Positions 54,647 to 64,000 of a DNA stretch of 64,000 bases are shown piece by piece. Position 1 is the first letter of the stretch, and each line of letters begins with the position of its first letter. Under the pieces are notes generated by a model, which ran no database searches, was not told the origin of the DNA, and was given only the letters and a program-made list of their open reading frames with translations. The stretch spans positions 114,501-178,500 of the forward strand of contig NZ_WNJL01000030.1 of assembly GCF_010378095.1 (NCBI RefSeq), read 5' to 3'. A program made the position numbers and the translations under genes. This DNA is from Acidithiobacillus ferrianus. Its GTDB lineage: Bacteria; Pseudomonadota; Gammaproteobacteria; Acidithiobacillales; Acidithiobacillaceae.

Positions 54647-55834
54647 TCAGCGTTTTGCCAGTTTGATTCGATACAAGGTGCCCGCATCGCTGAGGACGAG
54701 GATTTGACCATTCCCCAAACAGACCGGGGTACTCTGAATGCCATGGCCGGACATCCGTGTCTGGCCAATCCGGTGTCCGGTCCGCGGATCGATCACATAG
54801 AGATAACCTCTGTTGTCTGTCGCCAGCAAGTCACTACCGCACATGCCAAATCCGGTGAGATAGTGCCCGTTGAGCCGGTCGTTGCGCCAGAGCACGCTCC
54901 CGGAGTCGGGATCCACCGAAGAGATTCGTCCATCGGCATCGGCCACAAAAAGATGCCCGTCATAGAGCACGGGCGTCTGATAAACAGACATGGGAATGCT
55001 CCAGCTCTGGGTGCCCCCCTGCAAGGCATAGGCGGCCAGGTTCCCCTGATACGCGGCGGTAATGACCCGGTTCTTCCAGATCACCGGACTCGCCGCCACA
55101 TCCACCATCCGCGCCAACGCGCTGCTGCCATGGGGCAGGGCCACCTGCGCCCGCCAGAGTTCCGCGCCCGACGAAAGGCTCAAGGCCACCACCGTGCCAT
55201 CGGCGAATCCGGCATAGACCACCCCATCTCCCACCGTGGGTGTCGCAATCGCGCGCAGGATGAGCGATGGCTCATTCATGGAGAAAGTCCACTGCACCTT
55301 ACCGTCCTTGGGATCCAGCGCCCAGAGATGGCCGTCCACCGTCTGTACCAAAAGATGGCCATGCGCCACCACCGCCGGGGTGAGCACCTCGGAACTCAGT
55401 TGCACAGCCCAGAGTTTGTGCCCGTCTTTGGCGGTAAAGGCGTACACCTTGCCCGCATCGGTGCCGGCGTACACCACGCCATCGGCCAAGGTCGGGCCGC
55501 GCGCCGTCTTGCCGTCGAGACTGCGCACCCACCTCTGGCGACCATTGTCCGTCAGGCTGACCAGATGCCCGGAAGCATCGGCCACTACGATTTGCCCCTT
55601 TCCGGACGCGATCTGCGTCCCCTGGTAAGGATCCACTTGCCAGATACCGTAGAGACGGGCTTGCCATTCCGTGGAAAAAGCGACCTTGTCCTGCCCTTTG
55701 GCGAGGGGCGGAGGTGCTTTGGGACTCGGCGTGGAATGAAACCAGGACAGCATGCCGCAGCCGTCCAGCAGGAGCGCCAGGGCGCCTAGTGTCAACAGAC
55801 GCCAGAGCGATGGAAAGGGAATTCGCGAGGTCAT
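54647..55834 (-). CDS. bamB: BamB, outer membrane assembly lipoprotein
   Basis: The 395-residue protein has a lipoprotein signal (LALLLDGC, Cys at about 26) and an eight-blade PQQ-type beta-propeller (repeated Trp-containing G-x-x-x-W motifs). BamB helps BamA insert outer membrane proteins. It overlaps the upstream yfgM-like gene by four bases and precedes der, the usual order. Confidence 0.96.
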   Translation of the reverse strand: MTSRIPFPSLWRLLTLGALALLLDGCGMLSWFHSTPSPKAPPPLAKGQDKVAFSTEWQARLYGIWQVDPYQGTQIASGKGQIVVADASGHLVSLTDNGRQRWVRSLDGKTARGPTLADGVVYAGTDAGKVYAFTAKDGHKLWAVQLSSEVLTPAVVAHGHLLVQTVDGHLWALDPKDGKVQWTFSMNEPSLILRAIATPTVGDGVVYAGFADGTVVALSLSSGAELWRAQVALPHGSSALARMVDVAASPVIWKNRVITAAYQGNLAAYALQGGTQSWSIPMSVYQTPVLYDGHLFVADADGRISSVDPDSGSVLWRNDRLNGHYLTGFGMCGSDLLATDNRGYLYVIDPRTGHRIGQTRMSGHGIQSTPVCLGNGQILVLSDAGTLYRIKLAKR

Positions 55835-56442
55835 GGCGCCACTCCGATATTGGCCATTTTCATCTGCAGATAGTCACGGTAGGGATCCGTTGCGGGAAGT
55901 GCCTGGATGGCCGCTTGATAAGCCCGCATGGCATTGCCGTCCTGATGGAGCGCCACATAAGCGTCCCCTTGGATCTCATCCTGCAGGACGGCAAAGGCAT
56001 CGTCTGGCGTCCGCAACAGATTCAACGCGTTCCGCGCCTGTTTCTGTTGAAGATACAAGCGTGCCAGGCTGAGCTTGGCGACGCTTTTCAAACCTTGTGG
56101 CGCGTGTTTCATCTGAATGACTTGGTTGAGTTCCATTTCCGCCGCTGGAATCTGTCCGCTTTCACGGTCCATACGGGCCAGAAAGAAATGAGCGAAGGTA
56201 GCATAAGGGGTATGCCCGTATAGATGCACCAAGGTGTCCGCGCTGGCGCGCGCCGTGCTGGTCTGTCCGGCGACGAGGGTGCTCACGAGCTCGTTGTAGA
56301 GGACCGCCGCGCGTTGCACCTGATGCCGCTGATATTTTTCATAGCCGAAATACCCCATCACGGCGAGCAGGGCCACGAGGAGGATCCCGATGAAGGTGAT
56401 TCGATGGCGATAGAGGAAATGAAAGAGTTCTGAACCAGTCAC
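55831..56442 (-). CDS. yfgM: YfgM-like TPR protein (BamB-linked, membrane anchored)
   Basis: The 203-residue protein has one N-terminal membrane helix (ITFIGILLVALLAVMGYFGY) and TPR-like repeats in the periplasmic part. YfgM is a chaperone partner of the Sec/PpiD system in E. coli. It lies between hisS and bamB as in most gammaproteobacteria, overlapping both by four bases. Confidence 0.93.
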   Translation of the reverse strand: MTGSELFHFLYRHRITFIGILLVALLAVMGYFGYEKYQRHQVQRAAVLYNELVSTLVAGQTSTARASADTLVHLYGHTPYATFAHFFLARMDRESGQIPAAEMELNQVIQMKHAPQGLKSVAKLSLARLYLQQKQARNALNLLRTPDDAFAVLQDEIQGDAYVALHQDGNAMRAYQAAIQALPATDPYRDYLQMKMANIGVAP

Positions 56443-57758
56443 AATGATGTTCTAGCTGTAGCAAAATTGCGCACAGTATGGGGCGCACGTTCCGGGAAAT
56501 CAACGCCGAGGCTATGCAGACCCTCGTGAATGGCGTTCAGACTGCCTTGCCATTGCCCATTTCCCGCCTGCTCCTTGAGGCGCAGCGCCGCGCCGGCAAG
56601 TTGTTCTCCCCCGACCATACCCTGGAAGCGCGCACGGGAACGCTCGGCCTGTTTCATGAGCTGTTTGAAATGGGTGGGGCCACCCGTCACGACACTCAGG
56701 CCGGCATCCCGCAATCGCTCGGCGATTTGCCAGGTTCGGGCCACCGCGGCATCTTCCAGCGCGCCGAGGAAAAGGAGTGGCGGAACAACGTCCGCCACTC
56801 CGCTCTGCAGCCTCTGCAAGGCAAGCAGCCGCTCCAATCCCACCGCGAAACCCATCGCGGGCGTATCGGCGCCACCCAATTGCGCGACCAGGCCGTCATA
56901 ACGTCCGCCGGCCAGTACCGTGCCCTGGGCGCCCAGGGCATCCGTCACCCACTCAAAAACGGTGCGGTTATAGTAATCCAGGCCGCGCACCAGGCGATGG
57001 TTGATTTGATAAGGGATCTCCAAGGCGGTCAGAAGCCCCTGCAAGCTGTTGAAATGAAGAAAAGAATCTTCGTCCAGATGGTCCACCAGACGCGGTGCGG
57101 CATGGGCGATGTCCTGACAAACCGCCACCTTGCAGTCCAACACCCGCAACGGGTTATGCTCCATGCGTTCCCGGCAGTCCACACAGAGCTCGGCGCGCCG
57201 GGGTCGCAGATAGTCGAGGAGCAGGGCACGATAACGGAGGCGCGCGGCGGGGCTCCCCAGGGAATTGATCTGCAGAGACGCGGTCACGCCCGCCGTGCGC
57301 AAAACGCGTGCCGACAGGGCAATGACCTCCGCATCGATACTGGCCGCCGACAGCCCGAAAACCTCGACCCCCAGTTGATGGAACTGCCGATAACGGCCCT
57401 TCTGCGGACGCTCATGCCGAAACATTGGTCCCAAATAGTAGAAGCGCGGCGTCTGGCCACGCAGACGCCGCGCCTGAATGGCCGCGCGCGCGCAACCCGC
57501 GGTTCCTTCGGGACGCAGGGTAAGGCTATCCCCATTGCGATCCACGAAGGTATACATCTCTTTCTGTACGATATCCGTCACGTCTCCGATGGCGCGGGCG
57601 AAAAGATCGGTGGACTCGAGCAGAGGCAAACGCACTTCGCCATAGCCGTAGAGCGCCAGCAACGCGCGCAGATCGCCTTCCAGCGCTTGCCAGGCGACAC
57701 TTTCCTCCGGAAAGGTGTCGTTCATGCCGCGCACGCCCTGCGGTATTTTAACCGCCAT
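56439..57758 (-). CDS. hisS: histidyl-tRNA synthetase
   Basis: This class II synthetase has GVRGMNDTFPEES, LRPEGTAGCARA, FRHERPQKGRYRQFHQLGVEVFG (motif 2) and LVRGLDYYNRTVFEWV with AGGRYDGLVAQLGG, and a motif 3 in AMGFAVGLERL. The 439-residue length is normal. It charges tRNA-His with histidine. Confidence 0.98.
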   Translation of the reverse strand: MAVKIPQGVRGMNDTFPEESVAWQALEGDLRALLALYGYGEVRLPLLESTDLFARAIGDVTDIVQKEMYTFVDRNGDSLTLRPEGTAGCARAAIQARRLRGQTPRFYYLGPMFRHERPQKGRYRQFHQLGVEVFGLSAASIDAEVIALSARVLRTAGVTASLQINSLGSPAARLRYRALLLDYLRPRRAELCVDCRERMEHNPLRVLDCKVAVCQDIAHAAPRLVDHLDEDSFLHFNSLQGLLTALEIPYQINHRLVRGLDYYNRTVFEWVTDALGAQGTVLAGGRYDGLVAQLGGADTPAMGFAVGLERLLALQRLQSGVADVVPPLLFLGALEDAAVARTWQIAERLRDAGLSVVTGGPTHFKQLMKQAERSRARFQGMVGGEQLAGAALRLKEQAGNGQWQGSLNAIHEGLHSLGVDFPERAPHTVRNFATARTSL

Positions 57759-57790
57759 GCGGACTCCAGAATTTGAGTCCGAGCACTCGC

Positions 57791-58891
57791 TCAGACCTCA
57801 TGCCGCGCTGCCTGCCGCTCGGCGATCTCCGCACGAATCCGCTGTTCCAGCACGTCGACGATATCCTTGTTCTCTACGCGGTCGACCTGTTTGCCACGAT
57901 AATAAAGGATGCTGCGCCTGTCGCCGCCGGCCAGGCCGATATCGGCTTCTTTCGCTTCGCCGATGCCATTGACCACACAGCCAATCACCGAGACATCCAT
58001 GGGTTCAAGGATGTCTTCCAGACGCGCCTCGAGGGCATTGATGGTATTGATCACATCAAACTCTTGCCGGGAACAGGACGGACAGGCGATCAGATTGATC
58101 CCTTTCTGGCGCAAATGCAGACTCTTGAGAATATCGAAGCCGACGCGGACCTCTTCCACCGGATCGGCCGCCAGCGAGATGCGGATGGTGTCGCCAATGC
58201 CTTCCCGCAGCAGCAGACCCAGGCCTATGGCGGATTTGACGGTACCCGAACGCAGGCCGCCCGCCTCGGTGATCCCCAAATGCAGCGGGTAGTCCACCTT
58301 TTCCGAGAGGAGACGATAGGCTCCGACGGCGAGAAAAACGTCGGAGGCCTTGACGCTGATCTTCACATCATGAAAGTTGAGTTCATCGAGAATACCGACA
58401 TGGCGCAAGGCGGATTCGACCAACGCCTCCGGCGTCGGCTCGCCATACTTCTCCTGGATATCTTTTTCCAGAGACCCGGCGTTGACGCCGATGCGGATGG
58501 GAATGCCCTTGTCCTTGGCCATTTCCACCACCCGTCGCGTCTTGTCCAGAGAACCGATATTACCGGGGTTGATGCGCAGGCCATCCACACCATCCTCCAT
58601 CACCTGCAAAGCGATGCGATGATCGAAGTGAATATCGGCGACCAGAGGGGTTTCCACCTGCGCCCGGATGGCCTTGAAGGCTTCCGCGGCATCCATGCCG
58701 GGTACGGACACCCGGACGATATCGACACCAACGGCTTCCAGGCGCCGGATCTGCGCGACCGTGGCAGCCACATCGCGGGTTTCGGTGTTGGTCATGCTCT
58801 GTACGCTGATCGGCGCACCACCGCCGATCGCCACCTTGCCAACGTGGATTTGCCGGGTTTTGCGGCGATGGATGGGAGATTCATGGTGCAT
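57791..58891 (-). CDS. ispG: IspG (GcpE), HMBPP synthase
   Basis: The [4Fe-4S] enzyme of the MEP isoprenoid pathway converts MEcPP to HMBPP. The 366-residue protein has [29 protein letters not shown] and the cluster cysteines [10 protein letters not shown] and [16 protein letters not shown]. It overlaps rodZ by eleven bases and precedes hisS. Confidence 0.98.
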   Translation of the reverse strand: MHHESPIHRRKTRQIHVGKVAIGGGAPISVQSMTNTETRDVAATVAQIRRLEAVGVDIVRVSVPGMDAAEAFKAIRAQVETPLVADIHFDHRIALQVMEDGVDGLRINPGNIGSLDKTRRVVEMAKDKGIPIRIGVNAGSLEKDIQEKYGEPTPEALVESALRHVGILDELNFHDVKISVKASDVFLAVGAYRLLSEKVDYPLHLGITEAGGLRSGTVKSAIGLGLLLREGIGDTIRISLAADPVEEVRVGFDILKSLHLRQKGINLIACPSCSRQEFDVINTINALEARLEDILEPMDVSVIGCVVNGIGEAKEADIGLAGGDRRSILYYRGKQVDRVENKDIVDVLEQRIRAEIAERQAARHEV

Positions 58892-59855
58892 GGGAAACCT
58901 CGCTGGAAACGATTGCGGTGCTGGGCCCCGCAGCGGAAGAAACGGTAGCGGCGGACCCGCCGGCTATCGGAACAGCGACAGTGCCCTGCCGACCAGAGAT
59001 AGCCCCATGCACCGAAGCGCTGTTGACCGGCCCGCTCATGGCGGGGGCGGTGCCCACCTGCAATCTTGCCACACCCAGGGCATTGGCGGGAAGCGCGACC
59101 GGGTTACCCTGGTACCGGATGGTCACCGCGCTGGCCTTGCCCACCAGCACCCGGTAAGGCGGCGTTCCGGAATCGATGCGCAACCGGTTGCCTCGCCGTC
59201 CCAGCGCGGCGAGCAGTGTCCTTCCGGAAGCATCTTTGACCTGAACCCAGCAATCCGCACTGAATTGGAAGGTCAGTCCACGCGCATGCGCTACGGAGGA
59301 GTCGGTTGTCATCACCGGCGGCAAGGCCTCTGCGTTCAGCGCCAACGCGGCCGCAGAAGCCTTGGGCGCGGTATTCGTCGCCGAAACCGGGGCGACCGGG
59401 TGTTTCACGGTGGCCGAACGCCCCGTTGCGCTGGGCGAGGATTTCAACGGAGGTGCATGACGCGCCGGCGCATTGCTCCAGAACCACCAGACCGCCGCGA
59501 TGATAGCGATGCCAATGAGGATGGAAAAGGTCAAGATCCGCCGACTGTAATCCAATAGCGGGCCCTCGTTGCCAGGCAGCACCGTTTCGGTGGGACGCAA
59601 GCCGGAGCCATTATTGTGCGCATCATACGCCTTAAGCATGGGCTCTGGGTCCATATTCAGCAAACGGGCGTAATTCTTCAAAAAACCGCGGGCAAAGGCC
59701 GCGCCGGGCAGGGCGGCGTAGTTTTCCTCCTCCAGCCCTTTTACCTGAGCCTCGGTGATATGCAACCGTTCAGCCGCCTGGCGCAGACTCCAGCCGCGCG
59801 CTTCCCGCGCCGCCCGTAGACTCTGGGGAGTATCGCTGTCCACTTCCGGATCCAT
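58881..59855 (-). CDS. rodZ: RodZ, cytoskeletal cell-shape protein
   Basis: RodZ links MreB to the membrane. The 324-residue protein has an N-terminal HTH ([34 protein letters not shown]), a membrane helix ([20 protein letters not shown]), a Pro/Ala/Thr-rich linker and a DUF4115 C-terminal domain. The ATG at 59855 has GAGG upstream; a longer start at 59924 lies inside pilF. Confidence 0.94.
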   Translation of the reverse strand: MDPEVDSDTPQSLRAAREARGWSLRQAAERLHITEAQVKGLEEENYAALPGAAFARGFLKNYARLLNMDPEPMLKAYDAHNNGSGLRPTETVLPGNEGPLLDYSRRILTFSILIGIAIIAAVWWFWSNAPARHAPPLKSSPSATGRSATVKHPVAPVSATNTAPKASAAALALNAEALPPVMTTDSSVAHARGLTFQFSADCWVQVKDASGRTLLAALGRRGNRLRIDSGTPPYRVLVGKASAVTIRYQGNPVALPANALGVARLQVGTAPAMSGPVNSASVHGAISGRQGTVAVPIAGGSAATVSSAAGPSTAIVSSEVSHAP

Positions 59856-59862
59856 AACTGCC

Positions 59863-60705
59863 TCAACCGTTTTGCAGGAGCAATCGTTGCGCCTGCTTGC
59901 CCGCCACAGAATAAGGCGATGCATTCACGCAACGTTGCCAGAACGACCGCGCCTGTGCCGTCCGTCCCTGTTGGGCCGCGATCCGGCCCGCCAGTAACAA
60001 CGCACGCGCATTGTCCGGTTCTTGCGCCAGCACCACTTGCAGATGGGCAAAGGCGGCATCCGCTTTGCCTTCCCTAAAATCCATTTCGGCAAGCATTTGC
60101 AGCGCAGGCGGATAGTTGGCTACCAGATAGAGGGCGCGGTTCAACGCATTGCGCGCCGACGACATCTCCTTCAATCCCGCGTAAGCCTGTGCAAGGTTGG
60201 TCCAGGCGAACTGCGGGGTGCTGTACAAAGGATCTTCGGTGGCCTTCTTCAGTTCCACGACCGCCCCGGCGTAGTCGCCCGAGTGGAGGAGAAAGGCGCC
60301 ATAATTGTTGCGATACTCCGGATTCTTGCGGTCAATGGAGAGGGCCCGATGAAAGGCCCCGCGGGCCGCGGCATCCTGCTGCAATTGCGCATAGGCCAGG
60401 CCCATCACATTGTACGCGTCGGCGTAACCGCTGTCGTCGGCAATCGCCCTCTGCAATTCCCGGATCGCCTGCCGGGGATGGCCCTCTTGCAGGTACGCCG
60501 CGCCCAGGGAGGTATAGATCCCCGCTTTGGCTTTTTTGGGATTGGCTGGCGGGGGGGCGAAGTTCGAAGCGGCATCGACTTTGTGTGCATGCGCGATATA
60601 CCGGGCCATTTGCTGGTCGGGTGTCAGCGCCGCCTCCCGCCCCCCAAACAGTCCGCAACCGCTCAGCAGAAGCACGCCGACACCCAAGCTCAGGAATTTT
60701 TTCAT
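59863..60705 (-). CDS. pilF: PilF/PilW, type IV pilus assembly TPR lipoprotein
   Basis: The 280-residue lipoprotein has a lipobox LLLSGC (Cys about 17) and about six TPR repeats ([24 protein letters not shown] and following). It helps PilQ secretin assemble. It lies between rlmN and rodZ, the typical position, overlapping rlmN by four bases. Confidence 0.94.
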   Translation of the reverse strand: MKKFLSLGVGVLLLSGCGLFGGREAALTPDQQMARYIAHAHKVDAASNFAPPPANPKKAKAGIYTSLGAAYLQEGHPRQAIRELQRAIADDSGYADAYNVMGLAYAQLQQDAAARGAFHRALSIDRKNPEYRNNYGAFLLHSGDYAGAVVELKKATEDPLYSTPQFAWTNLAQAYAGLKEMSSARNALNRALYLVANYPPALQMLAEMDFREGKADAAFAHLQVVLAQEPDNARALLLAGRIAAQQGRTAQARSFWQRCVNASPYSVAGKQAQRLLLQNG

Positions 60706-61790
60706 GCGCGCCTCGCCAGAGGAACGCTGCGCCGGCCATCGCGCACCTGCCCGGCTAATTGGCCGCAGGCGGCGGCGATGTCGTCGCCGCGTGGTCGTCG
60801 GGTCACCGTCATGACATTTCCCCGGAGGATGATATCACGGAAGGCGTCGATGCGCGCCGGTGACGACCTGCGATAACCTGAACCAGGAAAAGGGTTGAAG
60901 GGAATCAGGTTCACCATGGAGGGGATGCCGCGCAGCAGACGGACGAGTTCACGGGCATGGATATCCGCATCATTGATGCCATCGAGCATCACATATTCGA
61001 AGGTGATCTTCCGCCGGGGTGGTAATGGGTAGCGACGGCAGGCGGCGAGCAGTTCGCTCAGTGGGTAATGGCGGTTGACCGGCACCAGGACATCGCGGAT
61101 GTCGTCGCGGCTGGCGTGCAAACTGATGGCCAGGTTCACGGGGCTTTCCGCGCCCAGGCGATCCAGGCCCGGGACGATCCCCGCGGTGCTGACGGTGATT
61201 CTCCGCGCACCCAAACCATACGCGCCATCGTCGCGCAACAGACTCAGGGCGGGAAAGACGTGACGCAGATTGAGCAGGGGTTCGCCCATGCCCATGAACA
61301 CCACATTGGTGATCGTCCCCATCCCGAGAATGCGCCGCGCCACGCGTATCTGGGCAATGATTTCATGCGCCTCCAGGTTGCGGCCGAGACCCTGCGCGCC
61401 CGTCGCGCAAAAACTGCAAGCCAGGGAACAGCCCACCTGAGAAGAAACGCATAACGTCCCCCGCGTTTCCTCGGGGATAAAGACGGTTTCAATGGCGTCC
61501 CCCCCGGGGAACGCCAGCAGCCATTTACGGGTGCCGTCAGCGGCCAGCTGGTCGGCGACGACTTCCGCTTCGTCCACCCAGGTTTCCGCGGCCAAGCGCG
61601 CGCGCAGGGACTTGCTGATATCGCTCATGACCGCAAAATCCGTCACCTGACGGCTGTGCAGCCATTGCAGAATCTGCTGGGCCCGAAAGGGAGATTCTCC
61701 CCAGGCGCACAGCAATGCCGACAGGGACCGGCGATCCAGTCCCAGCAGTCGTGGCCTTTCGGCGTCTCTCAGTGTAGAAGAAGCGCTCAT
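60702..61790 (-). CDS. rlmN: RlmN, 23S rRNA/tRNA adenine-C2 methyltransferase
   Basis: This radical SAM enzyme methylates A2503 of 23S rRNA and A37 of some tRNAs. The 362-residue protein has [20 protein letters not shown] (C-X3-C-X2-C), [24 protein letters not shown] and [14 protein letters not shown]. It overlaps ndk by four bases. Confidence 0.97.
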   Translation of the reverse strand: MSASSTLRDAERPRLLGLDRRSLSALLCAWGESPFRAQQILQWLHSRQVTDFAVMSDISKSLRARLAAETWVDEAEVVADQLAADGTRKWLLAFPGGDAIETVFIPEETRGTLCVSSQVGCSLACSFCATGAQGLGRNLEAHEIIAQIRVARRILGMGTITNVVFMGMGEPLLNLRHVFPALSLLRDDGAYGLGARRITVSTAGIVPGLDRLGAESPVNLAISLHASRDDIRDVLVPVNRHYPLSELLAACRRYPLPPRRKITFEYVMLDGINDADIHARELVRLLRGIPSMVNLIPFNPFPGSGYRRSSPARIDAFRDIILRGNVMTVTRRPRGDDIAAACGQLAGQVRDGRRSVPLARRA

Positions 61791-62218
61791 GATTCAGCGC
61801 GAAAAATCTCCCGTTGGCCAAAAAAGTAGGCGATTTCCCAAGCCGCCGTCTCCGCGCCATCGGAACCATGCACGGCATTGGCGTCGATGCTGTCGGCGAA
61901 ATCCGCGCGAATGGTACCGGCGGCGGCGTCTTTAGGATTGGTGGCCCCCATCAAGTCACGGTTTTTGGCGATGGCGCCCTCACCTTCCAGGACGAGGATC
62001 AACACCGGACCGCTACTCATGAAGTCGCAAAGCTCTCCGTAAAAAGGACGCGCCTCGTGGACCGCATAAAAACCGCCCGCATCCTCGCGGCTGAGGTGCA
62101 GCATCTTGGCGGCGGCAATCCGCAAGCCGGCCCCTTCAAATCGGCTCAAGATGGCGCCGATGACATTCTTCCGCACGGCATCGGGTTTGATGATGGAAAG
62201 GGTGCGCTCCACAGCCAT
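61787..62218 (-). CDS. ndk: nucleoside diphosphate kinase
   Basis: The 143-residue enzyme has [18 protein letters not shown] and the active-site His in [10 protein letters not shown]. It balances NTP pools. The ATG at 62218 has GAGG upstream and gives the normal length; an in-frame codon at 62254 would add twelve residues. Confidence 0.97.
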   Translation of the reverse strand: MAVERTLSIIKPDAVRKNVIGAILSRFEGAGLRIAAAKMLHLSREDAGGFYAVHEARPFYGELCDFMSSGPVLILVLEGEGAIAKNRDLMGATNPKDAAAGTIRADFADSIDANAVHGSDGAETAAWEIAYFFGQREIFRAES

Positions 62219-62341
62219 AAAATCCTCAACGGGGGGTAAAATCAAAGTGCCCATAGGCTAGCATTCCGCGCCATAGCTGGCAATCCGGCGCACGCCGTGA
62301 TCCGCTCTCCAAATCCGTCTATCGCGTCCGCTTTCCCAAAT

Positions 62342-63268
62342 TTACACCGCCCTTTCCGACAGCAGAGGCGTCACCCTCTGCAACAGACGAGCGGCGGCAC
62401 CGTTTGCGGAAGGATCCAGATAAAGATCCGCGGTTTCTCGGGTGAACCAGGTGTCCTGACGTTTGGCGAGCTGGCGAGTGGCGGCCAGGGCGGCCGCATA
62501 GGCCGCATCGCCGCTGCAACGTCCGTCGCAGAACGCGAAATACTGCCGATAACCCACGGCCCGCATGGCCGGCAGCGTCGCCGCATAGTGGCGCTGCCGC
62601 AGCGCCTCCAGCTCGCCGAGAAATCCTTGCGCCAGCATGGCGTCAAGGCGTAGCGCGATACGCCGATGCAGCCATGGCCGGGAGGGGCGCAGGATGATTT
62701 TGATCAGGGGGTCGGGAAATCGCCCCCGCCAGCCCCGGCGGGCGCTGAGCGGGGCGCCGGAACTAAGGATGATTTCCAGCGCCCGCTGGATGCGTTGCCG
62801 ATCCTGGGGCGCAATGGCGGCCGCGGCCTGCGGATCGAGCTCGGCCAGACGCTGGTGCAGGGCAGGCCAGCCCGCGCTTCGGGCCGCCACGCTCAAATGC
62901 TGGCGCAGATCCGGATCGGCGGGCGGCAACACGTCAATACCGCGCTCCAGTGCCCGGAAATACAGGCCGGTACCACCGACCAGCAACGGGATGCGGCCAC
63001 GCTCCCGCGCCGAGGCGATAGCGTGCAAGGCATCTTCACGAAACAGTCCGGCCGAATAGGCTTCATCGGGTTCACGGATATCCACCAGCGCGTGCGGGTA
63101 TCGCCGGCGCAAGGCCAGGCTGGGTTTGGCGCTGCCAATATCGAAATAACGATAAACCAGCAGTGAATCGACACTGATGATATCCACGGGCAGCGCATCG
63201 GCCAGGTGCATGGCCAAATCGGTTTTGCCGCTGGCGGTGGGACCCATCAGAAAAATGGCGGGAATCAT
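62342..63268 (-). CDS. miaA: MiaA, tRNA dimethylallyltransferase
   Basis: MiaA isopentenylates A37 of tRNAs. The 308-residue protein has IFLMGPTASGKTDLAMHL, SVDSLLVYRYFDIGSAKP and LLVGGTGLYFRALERG. The ATG at 63268 overlaps the mutL stop (ATGA); a longer frame to 63340 lies inside mutL. The 123-base gap after it shows no gene. Confidence 0.97.
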   Translation of the reverse strand: MIPAIFLMGPTASGKTDLAMHLADALPVDIISVDSLLVYRYFDIGSAKPSLALRRRYPHALVDIREPDEAYSAGLFREDALHAIASARERGRIPLLVGGTGLYFRALERGIDVLPPADPDLRQHLSVAARSAGWPALHQRLAELDPQAAAAIAPQDRQRIQRALEIILSSGAPLSARRGWRGRFPDPLIKIILRPSRPWLHRRIALRLDAMLAQGFLGELEALRQRHYAATLPAMRAVGYRQYFAFCDGRCSGDAAYAAALAATRQLAKRQDTWFTRETADLYLDPSANGAAARLLQRVTPLLSERAV

Positions 63269-64000
63269 CGTCCGCGCAGAAAGAGGCGGTCGAGATCGGC
63301 CAGGGAAAACTGCACCACCGTGGGCCGACCATGATTGCATTGCCCGAAACGGGGGGTGCCCTCCAGTTGCCGCAACAGGTCGTTCATTTCTTCCAGGCTG
63401 AGTGGGCGGCTGGTTTTGATCGCGGCACGGCAGGCCATATCCGCCAGGACGGCATCGCCATCCCCCGCCGCCCAGGGAGGATCCTCCGCGAGCAGGTCGG
63501 CGAGCATCTGTCCATAGACGGCCGCCGGAAGTGCCTGGGGTGCCGCATGAAGAGCCAGCGTTCCCGGACCCGCGACACTCACCTCGAGACCCGCCTGGTG
63601 CAGATCGTTCTGACGTTCAGCGAAGCGGGCCATCTGCATCGCCGTCACATGCACATATTCAGGTATAATAAACGTTTGTTTATCGGATTGATGCGACGTA
63701 TTCTTCATCTTTTCGTAGAGAATTCGCTCGTGAGCGGCGTGCTGATCCACCAGAATCATCCCGGTGCTGTTCTGGGCCAGGATGAAGCGCGCGTGGATTT
63801 GCGCCACGGCCTGTCCCAGCGGATAGTCGGGCACCCATTCCGCCGGTCCGGCCGGCTCTCCCCCTGCTCCAAGCGCCGCTGGGGCCAGGGGATGCTCTCC
63901 ATAGGCGCCCGCATGTTCATTCACCGCACCCGCCGACACCTGCCGGGTGGCGCAGGAAAGCGGCAAACTCGTCGCGGTCGCGGCGCGCGGCGGGAGAGAA
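63265..64000 (-). CDS. mutL: MutL, DNA mismatch repair protein, C-terminal part (partial)
   Basis: Only the end of a Pro/Ala-rich linker and the C-terminal dimerisation domain are visible, running off the right edge. It contains DQHAAHERILYE, which fits the DQHA-X2-E-X4-E endonuclease motif, plus ACRAAIKTSRPLS and QCNHGRP, the other nuclease-site segments. This is the MutL type of bacteria without MutH. It precedes miaA as in most gammaproteobacteria. Confidence 0.97.
   Translation of the reverse strand, partial: SLPPRAATATSLPLSCATRQVSAGAVNEHAGAYGEHPLAPAALGAGGEPAGPAEWVPDYPLGQAVAQIHARFILAQNSTGMILVDQHAAHERILYEKMKNTSHQSDKQTFIIPEYVHVTAMQMARFAERQNDLHQAGLEVSVAGPGTLALHAAPQALPAAVYGQMLADLLAEDPPWAAGDGDAVLADMACRAAIKTSRPLSLEEMNDLLRQLEGTPRFGQCNHGRPTVVQFSLADLDRLFLRGR

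Noticed and set aside
53312..55789. 825-codon frame antisense to der and bamB
   Set aside because: Long shadow frame caused by high GC and codon bias; no start signal and no recognisable domain.

Overview
The window is a GC-rich chromosomal segment from a chemolithotrophic gammaproteobacterium or acidithiobacillus. Gene content and protein sequences fit Acidithiobacillus (A. ferrooxidans group): one compact island holds nearly the whole nif regulon, and it sits beside a housekeeping run (der-bamB-yfgM-hisS-ispG-rodZ-pilF-rlmN-ndk-miaA-mutL) in the usual gammaproteobacterial order. The species call is an inference from recognition; no database was searched.

Layout. (1) 1-6048, minus strand: a pseudo-receiver protein, draT, a small ORF and nifA, then nifB, a 2[4Fe-4S] ferredoxin, an IscA-like protein, a small Cys-rich protein and a TPR-like protein cut by the left edge. 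(2) 6049-6485: a divergent control region with two NifA upstream activator sites (UAS, TGT-N10-ACA) between oppositely facing sigma-54 promoters. (3) 6486-16424, plus: nifHDKENX, a NifX-associated protein, a DUF683 protein, fdxB, nifQ and an unknown gene, closed by a strong terminator. (4) 16678-24509, plus, behind a second UAS/sigma-54 pair: iscA, nifU, nifS, nifV, cysE, nifW, a double SagB-type nitroreductase, a rhodanese-ankyrin protein, an FmdB zinc ribbon and a small unknown. (5) 24539-26966, minus, behind a sigma-54-type promoter: an AAA+ ATPase, an unknown protein and a Rieske protein. (6) 27177-39233: a metal-acquisition block. It has a WtpA/ModA-like binding protein, an OprD-like porin and a frameshifted cation efflux protein on the plus strand, and a TonB receptor-exbB-exbD-tonB-ABC operon on the minus strand, headed by a globin. 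Its ATPase is fused in frame to a ModA-like domain. (7) 39731-48550, plus: an FAD amine oxidase, then fixABCX (UAS plus sigma-54 promoter), a [2Fe-2S] ferredoxin, a TPR-like protein, unknowns, an FAH hydrolase and a hemerythrin. (8) 48594-51671, minus: pstSCA behind tandem Pho-box repeats. (9) 51929-64000, minus: DsrE, SixA, a membrane protein and the housekeeping run.

How it works together. NifA carries the four-cysteine C-X11-C-X19-C-X4-C pattern of oxygen-sensitive NifA proteins, and no NifL is present. It probably drives at least four promoters: nifH, the divergent draT-nifA unit, iscA-nifUSV and fixA, plus nifB. fixABCX and several ferredoxins supply low-potential electrons. nifB, nifE, nifN, nifX, nifQ and nifV build FeMo-co, and nifU, nifS and IscA build Fe-S clusters. 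DraT can switch off NifH by ADP-ribosylation, although no DraG is in the window. The metal block probably supplies molybdenum: near-identical palindromes resembling ModE boxes (CG-N-TATATT-N6-AATAT-NN-CG) lie in front of both the WtpA-like gene and the globin/TonB-receptor operon.

Most notable points: the ABC ATPase-ModA fusion in a TonB-dependent operon with shared Mo-box-like sites; the frameshift that separates a NifX-like tail from a CDF transporter; the pseudo-receiver and draT lying in one frame separated by a single stop codon; and the AAA+/unknown/Rieske operon under a nif-type promoter.
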